64,000 nt of DNA. Source: Caprimulgus europaeus (Eukaryota; Chordata; Aves; Caprimulgiformes; Caprimulgidae). Position 1 is the first letter of the stretch. Each line of letters begins with the position of its first letter. The DNA is taken from the NCBI GenBank assembly GCA_907165065.1, contig OU015528.1:24448015-24512014 (forward strand), read 5' to 3'. Made by a program: the position numbers and the translations under genes. The notes beneath the pieces were generated by a model. It saw only the letters and a program-made list of their open reading frames with translations, had not been told where the DNA came from and did not search any database. Below are positions 12,337-24,900 of this stretch, piece after piece.

Positions 12337-15300
12337 AACGAGACTAATATTTTTCCTTTTATATGATGTGTTCATTTACTCGGACAAATCCTCTATTCTC
12401 TACAGAAGCACATATGGCAGAAGGAAGCAAAATAAATCTGATTCCTCTTTGTAGAACGGAACAGGATGTAGAAAGCTTATGTTAGAGTATAAGAGGACTA
12501 CAGCCTTTCACATTAGGGACATATGCTTGAATGGGATCCATCTGTATTGCTGTGCAGACGTGTTATCGGGGCTCTGTGACTGCACTGGGCAGGAGCCAAG
12601 GCTGCTGCTGCTGTCAGGAACTGCAACCACCTCCCAGAGAGTACTTGGAGTGAGTGATAGTTCTGCACCCCACTGAAGGCTCCTTTGTCAGACTGACCTT
12701 CTTCAAAAAAATGCTCTTTGTTTTTAGAGATAATTTTTAAAATTTGTCCTCAGATACTCCCTGCAAAATAATCAAAATATCCATTCTTAAGGTGGGACCC
12801 AGTGTCTCCTAGGAATATATTTTCTTGAGTGAATTTTGAACCCCGTTGTAGTAAAGAATTTTAATAGAAACTCAAAGCAGAACTCTTAGTTTAGTGTGCA
12901 GTTGTAATATGTTATCTGAGCTGAATACCATATGCAATACAGAGCTTTAAACTTAAGTGCTAGATAAATAGGAAGCAGGAATATTTCTTACTCTTCAACT
13001 TCCCTGGCCTTAAGCCAGCATACTTAGCATGATATCATTAGTATTTTAGTTTAATATAGAATTTTTGGACTGTGGGTGAATAGAAAAGAATGATTCAAAT
13101 TTGAAAATACTAAACTGCATAAAATAACTGCCATTCACTGACTGTAATTGTCTTTGGTCAAGGCTCTTTTGAGGTAGTTTGACTCAAATTCAAAGCACAC
13201 AGTTGATTAAATATCATCTTTTAGTCACAGGGAGAAGGAGGTTTATATTTCTTGTTACCAGGTCATCCTGTTTTTATTTAATTTTATTTTCTTTTCATTT
13301 TTCTTGCCCATGTTGTCATTATGAGACCAGAGGAACTGCTGTAGCCGAGCAGTTATAATAACGTAGGAAAAGAAATTCAATCATATTTGTATGTAAACTG
13401 CAGAACTGACATGCTTTATTTTGACTATCTGCTTCCCTGCTGTTTTCCATGCATTGATAACATACTTCTATGTATTATCAGAACTGTCACAGCTGAGGAC
13501 GGTATAGATTAAACTCTACTACACTATAGTAAGAGATTGCTCTTTCAGTCCACTGAAATAAATGTTGTCATTACCGCATTAAAATAAATGCATTTGCTGC
13601 CTTAAATGTTACAGTGCAAGCAAACCCACAAAAATATCTTTAGAAACCTTCACCTCATGGAAATGTTTTCTTCTTCTTCCTAGTGAAATATTGTTACGCT
13701 TTCATTTGCCACAGCTTCTGTCCTATGCCAGTCTTAATGCCAATAAGCACAATTTTTCTCAGGGACAAAATCATCCTTCAACATTGATTTCTCTATGAAG
13801 ACTCAACAGCTTACTATTTGCCTAGTCACAGTCTGTTCTGCTTTCAGTGTGACGTGCTGCTTAGTCCATTCTTGTTCTTAAAGTAGAGCCATGGGGACTA
13901 TCACCAACTGTGAAACACAGGCGCACACCCCAGCCACTTCCCCCTTCTATTTCGGACAATTTTGTGTCCTAATTTCCCTGGGAAGGAAACCTGGATGCTT
14001 GTGCCAGAAGGGACATCTGCATGTCACTAGCTGTAGATGATCAGGAGATCAGAACTTCAGGACCATTGTAGAGGGCATCTCTCCTGCTCTAGACCTTGTG
14101 GTCACGATCTGTCAGTCTTGATCAGAATACTAGAAGGCATAATGAGCATGCCAAATATGCCTGTCTCTGTGTCTGATAATAAACCAGATAATAATAAACT
14201 CCCTAAATATTGAAGAGAAGAAAGATACATAAAGATCTACATCTGTACTGTGGGCTGAGAAGATTTTTTCCTTGCTTGATTTTAAGAAAAAAAGAAAGCA
14301 GATTCATATACTCAAAGATGCCCTTGATTCCTTCTTCCAGCATTGTCTGGAATCCTGTATTGGAGTGGGCATAGCTACTCCTCCTGAGGCAGAAAGCATT
14401 TTCCCAGTTGTATCTTTAAATAAATGGCAGTCTGTCTTTTTTCTGCTTCAGTGTCACTAAAAAAATTTGATTTTGCCATGTCCGCAAGAAATGTGTGTGC
14501 ATGTGTGTCTGTGTTGAGGCAGTGATAGTATTAATCATTGTTCAGTTTTCCTTTCATGGCCTTCATAGTCAAATCATCCTAGTTTCTTCTGAGACTACAA
14601 GCCCTTCAAGCAAGGAAAAACCTTTTTTCTGTGTGTTGAACAGTTTATAGAGTGTTGACAAAAGTTACGAATAAGGACTAGCTGTACATTATACAAAATA
14701 AATGGCTTGTGTGAGTAGTTTCATCTTACTTAGACAATACCGGAGTGGCTAATTGGATGTATGTCATTCAAATAGAGCAAATATGGAAAGAGTGTGTCAG
14801 AATAAAGAAAGTAAAATTATTTTCTCTTTAGAAAAATACTAAAGATGTAAAAATATATAGATAGCTTAAAGATAAATAAATGATAAACCACAGAAGTGAT
14901 AGAAACCAAATCTTAATAATTTATTTTCAAGCTCTCTGATGAATAAGATTTCTTATATTTTAGTCTTATGAAGTCTTTGATATGTCTTGGGAACACTGCA
15001 ATTAAAGTCAAACAAAACATTCAGTCACCAACTATGATGCTCTTATTATAAATTATTATTGGGATTTTAAATCTTAACTTTTATTCATAACTAACATGAA
15101 AGGAAAAAAGCCCACCGATTTTGGCCTTGTGAGATTTGAAGTTAGTTGTCATCTCTTGTTTGGCTCAACATTTGTATGAGCTGGTCTTCATGAATCATCA
15201 GCTTTTCAGCTGGTAGTCTGTTTACAGTCTGTAGCAAATTCTTAATTTTCTTTCCTTTTTTCCTTTTTCTTTTTTATTTTTAAATTGTTTTTCTTTTTTC

Positions 15301-18009
15301 TCTTCCTTTCCCTTGTCATGTGAGACTCTCAAAGCATCTTTAAGCTTAGAATATTATGTATTTTCTTTTACAAGCAATCTATTCAGGTTAAAATTCAGGA
15401 TTTACTAGGAGCTTTACATAAGCCTGAGCAGCTTCTGCTTTCCCATATGTTTGCCATCTCACAAGGAAATCACACAGAAAGTCTGAAATTATATAGCCAT
15501 TATCTCTGTGTTTATATATTCCTTAAAATCAACATAATGTATGCATAAATAGAATATAAAGTAATACAGCATGCACATATTTACTGAACAATTTTAGTAG
15601 TAGTGGGATGTATGTTTCAGCTCAGCCCGTGGCTTTGCACAGCTCAGCTTAAAGCTGCCCAAAGAGGGCAGCTCAGAATTCACCTAGGCCAGAGATATCT
15701 TCCAGAGAGATGAGACCAGTATCATTTCGCCCTTTCTCCTAGCAAAGAAAGTCTGTTAAGAGCTGACCAGAGAGCATCAGCAAGGCTGCTTTTTTTTGCT
15801 AATTGGCATCTAAAGGACCACTTAGAAATCTCCGTAAGTTATAAAAGCAGGTAGGTTGACCTCTTATATCAGAGAGCTAGTTGGAACCATGACTTCCTGA
15901 ATGTTTACAGAAAAGGGGAATATGACAGAGAACCATTGATTTAAGTAGTTAGGTATTGAGACTATCATATCAAAAAGTCCTGCAAGTCCTCTACAGGATG
16001 TGTTTATAAATAGAGGAATCATTCTGAAAACAACTCAAACGCTGTCACCACTGAAATGTGTTATTTTTACCTTAATATTTCAAGCTACTGAAATAATTGT
16101 AGTGCTATAATGATTCTATGGGTTAATATAATGCCTTATCCATATTTCCTAAAGCTTTGGGAAGAACAGTTAATGTGCATGTGTCAAGTTTTTTATTTTT
16201 ATTCTTTTATAATCTAGGAAAATTTAAATTTATTTAAATGAGCTGATTTTATTTTTATCTTACATAGGCATTAATTTATAAATACATAAAGAGTGATCCC
16301 AAGAAAAGAGCTTAGTGTTCCTCATTAGTATTATGAATATAATTAATAGAACTAAGCAAGTGAAATAAATTGACATTTCTGTAACTGCAATGGACCATTG
16401 ATTTACTAGTTTTTTGTTTGCAGCAGTTTTGATGAAACTTGGTTCTGACAGGTGTAAAAATAAATTGAAACTGTAAGTGGGAAAGGCTGCCTGTTGTTTT
16501 ATACTCTGATGCAAAGTAGTCTTGTAATAATTGTAATAACTTTTATATGTTGAGGTTGGCTAACCTTTCAACTTGTTATGTTAGTCTAGTTGAAAGGAGC
16601 AACTCAGATTGTGCACTTCAATTATCTAAACATGCATTTTTTTCATAATTTCTCTGTGTATGTAAATGTGAAATGTGTAAAAGAATAGTCACATCCCTGG
16701 AGGGTGTATTTATTCACAGCATCACTAATGTTGGGTTGTGTGTATGTTGGCCTCGATCAGTTGGGTTCATCCTTGAGGGCAGTTTGGTTTTTGCAAGTAC
16801 TTTGTTGGTAGCCTCTCTGATAAAGCAGAGAGTACCAAATACAGTGATACTATATGAACTTGTTGTAAAGGAACTGTATGCATAAGTACTAACTTTACTC
16901 CCTTATGCTATCAGTAGACATCTTTAAGTTGGTAATCTTTAAGTGACCATAATAGCAGATGTTATGTTAGTGTGTCATCCCATTGTTGTTGTGGGGTTTA
17001 AGCTTTTGTAACCCTTGTGTGACTGTGGCCAGGGAATAAAATTTCTATCAGACTTGCATGTCACATTAATTTGTGATAGACTGAATTAAAATAGCTGACC
17101 CATTTTAGCACCATACATGACCCTGTACAATGTATGCTACATGTTCCTAATCCTAGAAACAAAAGGGTGTTAATCAGGGTGTGTACTGTAGGAAACAAAC
17201 AAGGATGTAATCAAGAGGTGGCTGGAGCAGGGTTTAAGCTGGTAAAAAAGAGCCACGCTGATAAGTGTGGGCATAGCACTAGGTGATGTTGATTAAAATA
17301 AACAAGCTGTGTTGCAAGGTTGATGTCTGCATATATTGCATTTTTATAATTCATCCATTTCCTTCAGATTGAAAACTGAAATGGCAGATGATGAAATATA
17401 GACGTTTCAGCATAAATATTGAAAAGTAACAACTTCAATATCCAGTCAAATCATACTGAAGATAGTATCAGTAAAAGCAAACTGTTAACATCAAGATAAT
17501 TTTTGTCTAGAAGTTACCTCTGTTACACTCCTAAAAAGCATTATTTTAAACAATTTTATTGGTTTTGTTTAGGTAGGGCCATATTAATCATAAATGCCAA
17601 CTTGCCAAGAAATAAGTAGAAATCATGACTTCCCTTGGTAAGCTCCCAAGGATACTCTCATGTATTTTAAAATGACTACTTGGGAGAGGAAATTTTCAAT
17701 AATGAAAGTATTAGATTAAAAATCTGTTTTCACAGTATATATTGCTACATACTATTTTTTCGCCAGCGTCTAAGTTCACAGTCTGTACCAGAAGAACATC
17801 AGTGTTGTCACACATAATATGTTTTAATTTTTTTTCTTTCATTGATGTTATTTTTTTTAAAAGGAAAAAAAAAAACAAACAGGAAAAGTTTGATGAAAAT
17901 TATTATAGAGTTACATTATACTGCTCTTTACTCAAAACCACATGACAGTTTGGAACTGCATTTGCTGTACTACATTCAGCTGTACAGTGCTTATGCTACT
18001 GGTGGATTT

Positions 18010-18676
18010 TGTCCCGGTTTTTAGCTGAGGCAGAGGTAGGTTTGGTTTTAGTAGCTGGAATAGCACTGTGTTTTGGTTTCAGTGTGGGATTTGTTATGAG
18101 GAAAATGTTGCTAACACACTGATATTTTCATTTTTGTCGCTGGAAGTTCAAGGACTTCACGTTTTGTTAGTCTACAAGTGCAAGGTCTAGGGGGGCAAGG
18201 AATATTTAAATTAATAAGCTAAACTGGCATTTGGATATGCCAATGGGATATTCCATAGCATATCATGTCATGTCCAATATATTAGTGAGGGTCTCTTCCT
18301 CTTTTGGCTCTCTCTGACTTTCACTTAGGCTCTTGCTCTTCCAGGATTGCAGTTTTCATTTAGGATTGTTGCTTCTCTGGGATTGTTATCTGGGAACAGG
18401 CCGGGCTTGGTCAGTGGGTGGTGAGCAGTTGCACTGTGTATCACTCAAATGTGTATTTTCTGACTAGTCTTGTTATAATTATTATTTTAACATAATTTTT
18501 ATTTTAAGTTTTATTTTATTTCAATTATTAAATTGTTTATATGTGAACCTACAAGCCTTCTTACCCTTGCCCACCAATTCTCTCCCCTATTCCCTAGGGA
18601 TGGGGGCAGGGGGTGGTGGTGAGTGAACGGCTGCCTTTGGCTGCTAGCCAAGTGCTAGGTGAGTGAAACCACCACA
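18010..18676 (+). mobile_element. Solo LTR, avian ERVL-like family, divergent copy
   Basis: It starts TGTCCCGGTTTTTAGCTG and ends CCACCACA, the TG...CA form of avian ERVL LTRs. Internal landmarks fit the family: a TAGCTGGAATAGCACTGTGTTTTGG block, AACACACTGAT, a GATATTCCATAGCATATCATGTCATG block, TGGTGAGCAGTTGCACTGTG, and an ATTAAA signal near 18527 before CCCTTGCCCACCAATTCTCTCCCC. Several blocks match the LTR at 36625, so the two are related subfamilies. The 5-bp flanks (GATTT and GGCGT) do not match. No internal retroviral region is present, so it is a solo LTR made by LTR-LTR recombination. Confidence 0.8.
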
Positions 18677-20913
18677 GGCGTGCATTCTCAAGGAGACTGA
18701 TTTCACTGGGCAGACAAGTAGAATTGCTCATCAATAGTGATAAAGGTTTTGCAGTTTGCCAATGTGGTTAGATTACAGGAAGATACTACAGCTACCTACC
18801 TCTGTGACGTGCAGCATGTTAGTCTACTGTATTGTAAACCAGTGGTGTCTAAAAATATGTGGGAAGTGCACAGTGGTGACTCAGGAGTGACAGTTGTATC
18901 TAGTTAATTATTTTTGTGTTTGCTGTGTGAGATGCCAGCTGTATAAAATTTGCTTTCACTTCTTAGAATGGAGCATATTTCAGCTGATTTTCACTTATCT
19001 GAGAATCCAGCAGATGAACTACTATTTGATGAAATAGCTGGATATTCTTCCTTAAGTTCCTGTCTGAATAGGGCATTTAGGGAAGCTGAAATTGTGCTCA
19101 TCAAATATCATAGTATCTGCATTTCCAAGGAAGCTATGTGAATGAATGCAATTTGGTACTATGACAAAGTGCATTGATCAGGAGTGTACTGGCATTTCTC
19201 GGGCAATAGTACAAAGTTCTCTCTCCATACGTTTGGGAAAAGGAGGCTAAAACAGACTCTTTGTTTCATAAAAATCTGACTCGGATTATCTTCTGCATCA
19301 ACATCATATACTTAAAAAAAGTGTCAAGTTTTATCCTGTAAATGGTTAGTCTTTTTTACCTTTTCCTATCTGGGGGCTCTTTGGGAATTATTATAACATT
19401 TGTCTAATCCCAGACTAAGTTTATTTATGGTAACTTTGTAGTCATCAGTCCTGTGTCAACATTTTCTGTCCTCACAGTATTTAAAAAGAGCAATAAACAC
19501 TTCTTTCCACTTTTCACTCCAATTTCGATCCCCTAGTATATAGAGAGAAATACTGTATAGTTTTCTGTCTCTCCTTTGCCAGACCAACCAAATTCTGTTA
19601 GTCATTTTTGTGAAATAGAGTGTGACTTTTGGTCTCACTATTACCTCTCCTTGTCATGGGTTCTGAATTGCCTCCGAATGCATGGCTGGATCTATATGTG
19701 GTATTGAAGTGATACGTTCTGTTCTTTACTGCAAATAGGTTACACAGGTCTCTTTCACAGCTGCATCATGGTGATGCCTTGTAGTCACCCAGGCAGACAA
19801 TTATGCCACATTTTATTCTTCTACTGTTTTGTACTTTTGGGATGTGTATTTATCCTGCATAGGTTATAAAGTAAGAATTTTGTTGCTGTGTTTGTAGGAT
19901 TAGGCTGTAAACATGTGTAATTCGTAAACTATAATAAAAAACCCTGTACATCTTTAAATGCAAATAAACTACTGGTTACTTGAGTTTTTAAAACCAACAA
20001 TTTTTATAACCTTTATAATATTATTGATATCTTTTTAACGGTATGGACTTCTAATATTAGTATTTTTTCTATTGAAAAATCCTTAAGAGCACACCTATAA
20101 GATTTTTTTGTTTTGTTGAAAAAGGCTCTTAAAAAACTAAGGAACAGTAATTGTCTGATTTTTTGGTAGGTTTTTGTTTTTATATGCATTGAGGTATTTT
20201 ATGTTGTGCTGGATCTAGCCTTCATCAAAAATACATATAGTTCCTCTCTCTTTTTGCTTCTCAGATCTGTGGAAAATGTCTTTCATGCTCACCTCCAGAA
20301 GCTAGAGACATGATGATATGGTTAAATCTGTAACTGTCCAAATAGAGGTAAATTGCCAGTCAACCTATATCTAGGTTGGTTTAATAAAGGCCATGATAAT
20401 ATAGAGATTTTATAACTTAATTTCCTATGCAAGTGAAAGATTTTTTTTTTTTTAAATAAGTGTTGCCTTAAAGCAGTGACAGTGCATGTATACTGTTCAG
20501 GACTTCTTTTTATTTTCTTTTCAGTGCCTGTTCCATTGCTCAAAAGACACATAATTTTCAGTTTTCACTTAGAGCCCTATACGTATGTAAAATAGATTTT
20601 CCTTAAGTTATTTTTGCTGTTTACCTGGCTTTCACTGAACAATGATATTTACCTACTAACATTCATTGGGACCTCGTTAAATTCTCAAGTAATGACAATC
20701 AGGACACTGAGATGTGTCCTGGTCATACGTGTAGTGGAACCCATAACCCTCATCTTGCAATTGGTTAGCTGGTGGTTTCCTGCTTTTTAAAAATTTAAAG
20801 CCTTTTACAATTTCCTGATGAAGTGTAGACCCTGGAATAGTACTTCTGGTCTGTTGAAAATAGCCCTGCATTTCACCATCACCTAACACAGAATCCTTAA
20901 AATAGTCTGCAGC
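18677..20913. other. Intron segment without recognisable genes
   Basis: Unique AT-rich sequence. I see no repeat boundary, exon or RNA gene that can be supported. Confidence 0.65.
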
Positions 20914-21030
20914 ACACAGAATCACAGACTCACAGAATGTCAGGGATTGGAAGGGACCTCGAAAGATCATCTAGTCCAATCCCTCTGCCAGAGCAGGAAC
21001 ACCTACATGCGATCACACAGGAAAGCATCC
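20914..21030 (-). mobile_element. CR1 LINE 3' tail fragment (antisense)
   Basis: In reverse orientation the short terminal repeat (ACAGAATCACAGACTCACAGAA) is followed by GGAAGGGACCTCGAAAGATC and ATCTAGTCCAATCCCTCTGCC. Then come GAGCAGGAACACCTA and CACACAGGAAAGCATC, as in CR1-type 3' untranslated regions. The inner boundary near 21030 is approximate. Confidence 0.8.
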
Positions 21031-21773
21031 CCTCCCTCTCCCCATCTGTTCACCCAACCCTATTGCTGCCCCAGCTAAGCCCCAAGGTTTCACAAAGGAC
21101 TTGCATGTATCGTCTGTATCTTTAAAAGGTTTCATCTGTTATGTTTTATATCTGAGGTCTGTGTGTAAGAGAGACCTGCTGCAGGAAGGACCTCATCCAG
21201 CACTCTAGAAGTTTCTCCTGGCATGCTTAGTTGTTTTTAGGAACAGAAAATCTTTTCCTTCCAGGGAGTTCAAACTGAGTCAGTGTGCAGCGACCAAGAC
21301 CACAAAAGCCAGCATTTTTTCCCCTGCTGTCCAGCCACACCCCTTTAATAGTACATACATGCTAAACTAAAAACATATGGTTCCTGTATCTATTTTGGGG
21401 ACGTATAAAATGCAGAGCAATAGCTTGCTTGATATGATACTACAGAGACAGTATTGACATGATCTAAGTGACAAATTAGGAGAATCATTTTTGTGGCAGC
21501 ATTCTGAGTGGGCCTGAATGGAACAAGATTGCATTTGCTAAGGGCAGAGAAACTGATGTTGCAACAAATGACACATGCAATGCTGAGTGTGCAGATGGGA
21601 GTTTTAAATGTATGAATTTCCAGAGATAAGAGAAATAAAGAAGAGCAAGACAGAGATTCAAATGGGCACTCAGACTAGCTCCTAGCCCTGCAGGTAGCAT
21701 GGAAAAGACAATTGACTGCATGGGATACCTCTTCATTCACATAAGAAGTTAGAATGGGAGAGTTAGTCAAGAA
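21031..21773. other. Intron segment without recognisable genes
   Basis: A C-rich stretch near 21031..21075 adjoins the CR1 tail; the rest is unique. I see nothing else. Confidence 0.6.
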
Positions 21774-21968
21774 CAACACTGGAACATGTTGCCTAGAGAG
21801 GTGGTAAAAGACCCATCCCTGGAAACATTCAAGGTCAGGTTGAATAGGGCTCTAAGCAACCTGATCTAGTTGAAGATGTCCCTGATCACAGCAGGGGGGT
21901 TGGACTGATGACCTTTAAAGATCCCTGACAACCCAAACCTTTCTGTGATTATATCATTCTATGATTTT
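21774..21968 (+). mobile_element. CR1 LINE 3' end fragment (sense)
   Basis: The block starts in the ORF2 3' part (CACTGGAACATGTTGCCTAG). It runs through TTCAAGGTCAGGTTGAATAG and AGCAACCTGATCTAGTTGAA, then a G-rich 3' untranslated region, ending TTCTGTGATTATATCATTCTATGATTT. It is 5'-truncated to about 195 bp. Confidence 0.87.
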
Positions 21969-24900
21969 AGATACTGGAATAAAATGCAATTTCTATGTAA
22001 AGCAATAGACTGAAGACTTGGTAACATCTGAAGTCAAACTGATTGAACCCAAATGAGTTGTGACCAACTCAATTTTTTAGTTAACCATCAAAGAAATTAA
22101 CAAAAATATATTTAAACCTGTAATAAACATTCAGTGACAGTCAGAGTTACACTTAGCAAAAGTTAAAAACAAAAAACTGTTATAGATAATAGTACATTTG
22201 GTCTCTCCTTATGAAGGCTATAGCCTAAATAGAACTGCTGGAATCACTTTGTAAACTGTGTGATTTCAACTTCTGAATGCCCTGTGATTTGATGGTTCTA
22301 TTGTATGAAATGTATAGCATTAAATGATTAGCCTCTATCTGAATTGGAGTAGGTAAATGCTGCCATTGTGAAATGATGTATTTACTTATTGTGAAGAAAA
22401 AATAATAGATGAGGACAGCAAGATGAAAAGAGTCATGATAATTCTTCCTTTACAAAACTATAATAATGACAAATACTGAATCTCGGGCCAAGTAGATTCT
22501 TATTGTTAGAAATGCTTGTGACAGAACAAGTGTGGACAACTTCTTTGTTCTCCTGAACGTCACAATATTACAAGTATAGGCTGTCTGATTTTCTAATTAA
22601 AATGTTAGTGTTTTGAAAAGACAAGTCTCTGCTTTTTGGAAATTTTTCAATAGATATCAAGTTTCTGCTTGCAAGCATTTACTGATGTGCCATTCACAAT
22701 ATCTGTAGCCAATAATGACTTGCAAGAAGGGCAGAGAAGTTCAAAACTGTGTGATTTAATCTATGTATTAACTATTCTGCAGGAGCCATAAAATTTTAGC
22801 TTTATTAATTTTGACAGGTTTGTTTAATCCTTATCACCCTTTTACCTGATAGAATACCCTCCTTTGGCAAAGATCTGAATTCTCTGTTGTGCTAATTGGT
22901 TTCCACATGTTTTGCTAACCTTTTTAGATGGCTCACAACACTTAGGGAGGTGGTATTTAGGGCTTAAGCTTTTCCTCTTTTTTTTTTTGAGAAAGGGAAG
23001 GGGAAGAATAGTATCTAGATGTAATTACTTGATAAAATTAATTTGCATTGTGTGGGAGTAAATCCTTGACTCATCACTGATTTTGATGAAGATGTTGGTG
23101 CTGTGTATAGATACAACTATTTCATTTTTTTCCACTTATTTTCACTATATTAAATACAAGCCTTTGAAAACTTATCCAGAAATATTATCCACCTGGTGGT
23201 GAAAGATTTAGTATTTTTTTTCTTTATTTGTTACCTTTAAGTTTTTAATCCAAAATCACCAGTACATTAAATTTATTATCAGAAATTAGATGCGTAAACT
23301 GAAGATAAGAAGTCGTACATTTTCCTCAATACTTCAGAAATATACAGTTATTAAAATAATAAAAAGTAAAAAACCAACACAACTACAACCCACAAGTAGT
23401 AACTATAACTGATAAAGAAATACTTGTAGAGTTTTTGTGCAATAAAGATTATCACTTAAAGTTGGTGAAATGTACACCGGCACTGTTTCATAACAGTCCT
23501 TAAATATCTTTCACCAGAATAGTGCTGAGTATAAAAGTAACCAGATTTCTTCCAGGATAAAAATTGTTTCTGAACCCTTTAAGACATCTAAATATAGCTA
23601 AAAGTATAAAAAAATTGAGAACAGTCTCCTTCATTGGGATATATTGTCAAGGAGAAGTTTTTAGGCAAGAATCAAATGTCTTACCAGTAGTGGTGGTGAT
23701 ATTCCATTCATAAGTTTTATCTGAAATAGACAGCATATTTGATATTCTTGTATTCAGAATTCTAGAATGTTGCCTCTGCAATGTACATACTCTCAGGGGC
23801 ATCCAAAGGACAAATGTGGAGCTAAATTTCTTGTACTTCCCTTCCCGAATTTCACTAATATTTATCGGTTTTGAGCAAATAGAAGATATCATTTAATAAG
23901 GTCAGACATGAAGACACTTCAGCAATTTCAGTTATGGACAGAGTAGGTTAACAGAGCTCACTGTTGCATTATTCAGTTGCTGTTTCATAGATTACACATT
24001 TAATTGGTAAAGTATTTGCTAATTTTTTTTTTTTGTTTTCTTAGAGAATTTTATGAGACTTACTTCCTCCTCAATTTCTTCTTGCTAGTCACAGTGTTTT
24101 CAGATATTTTTTGATTGGTTTTAAAATTCATTAAATGAGTTTTCACTGAATTAATTTCAAAAATTCACTCACAGCTTTTAGTGGTTGTGGCCTGCAAAGT
24201 ATCATTCAGTAGTCATTTACATGGAATGTTTATTTATATATGAAATACTAATAGTGCAAAGATTATTTCGTATGAATAGAAAATAACCAGTCATTTGTGG
24301 ATAACAACAAGGTCAGGTTAAAGCTCAAGTAGCAACAAGTTGCGTAAATCATCTTTCATTTTATATTTTCTTTCTGATCCAATGAATATTCACCAAGGGA
24401 ATGATAATTTTAACTAAGTGATTTGTAGCTGGATGTTAGCCAAATTAGTTTAACTCCAGGGATTGAATGCAAGTGACGTACAAGGACAATGCTAATATAT
24501 TCACTGTGAAGTTGGCAATCTGAATAAATGTAAAAAGTAGTGGTATGTCTGAATGTATGCCTTAATAATATGTATCTTCATACTGGCTTAGAATTTTGAT
24601 GCTTTTTGGATGAAATTTTCATGTGAACAAATACTTGAATGATCTTATTAAAGCTGCCTAATGAGTTTGCAGTATACTATGAAATTCTTGCCAAGACACT
24701 TAGAAATGCAATTAGCTAAAAGAAAAGTGTAATGACAGAAGGTATCTTCATAGAAAAAGAATGTATTTGTTTTACTTAAATTTCGTTTGTATGGCAATTG
24801 GTGGCGTCCGGTTGCCTTAAAGATGCTTTATTGCGATATCTTTTTGGATGACAATAAAACATCTGTGTTGTACTTAAAAGTAACAGTGAAGGAATAATTC

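Larger units (their letters stand above)
3773..18009. other. Intron segment without recognisable genes
   Basis: Mostly unique AT-rich sequence with (TA)n at 3814..3832, a GA run near 12315, and a short hairpin at 5855..5895. A possible LTR-like stretch lies at about 16984..17331, discussed among the findings. The longer open frames, such as 5539..5898 on the minus strand (119 codons), show no recognisable domain. A GC-richer patch near 15605..15830 was not identified. Confidence 0.65.
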
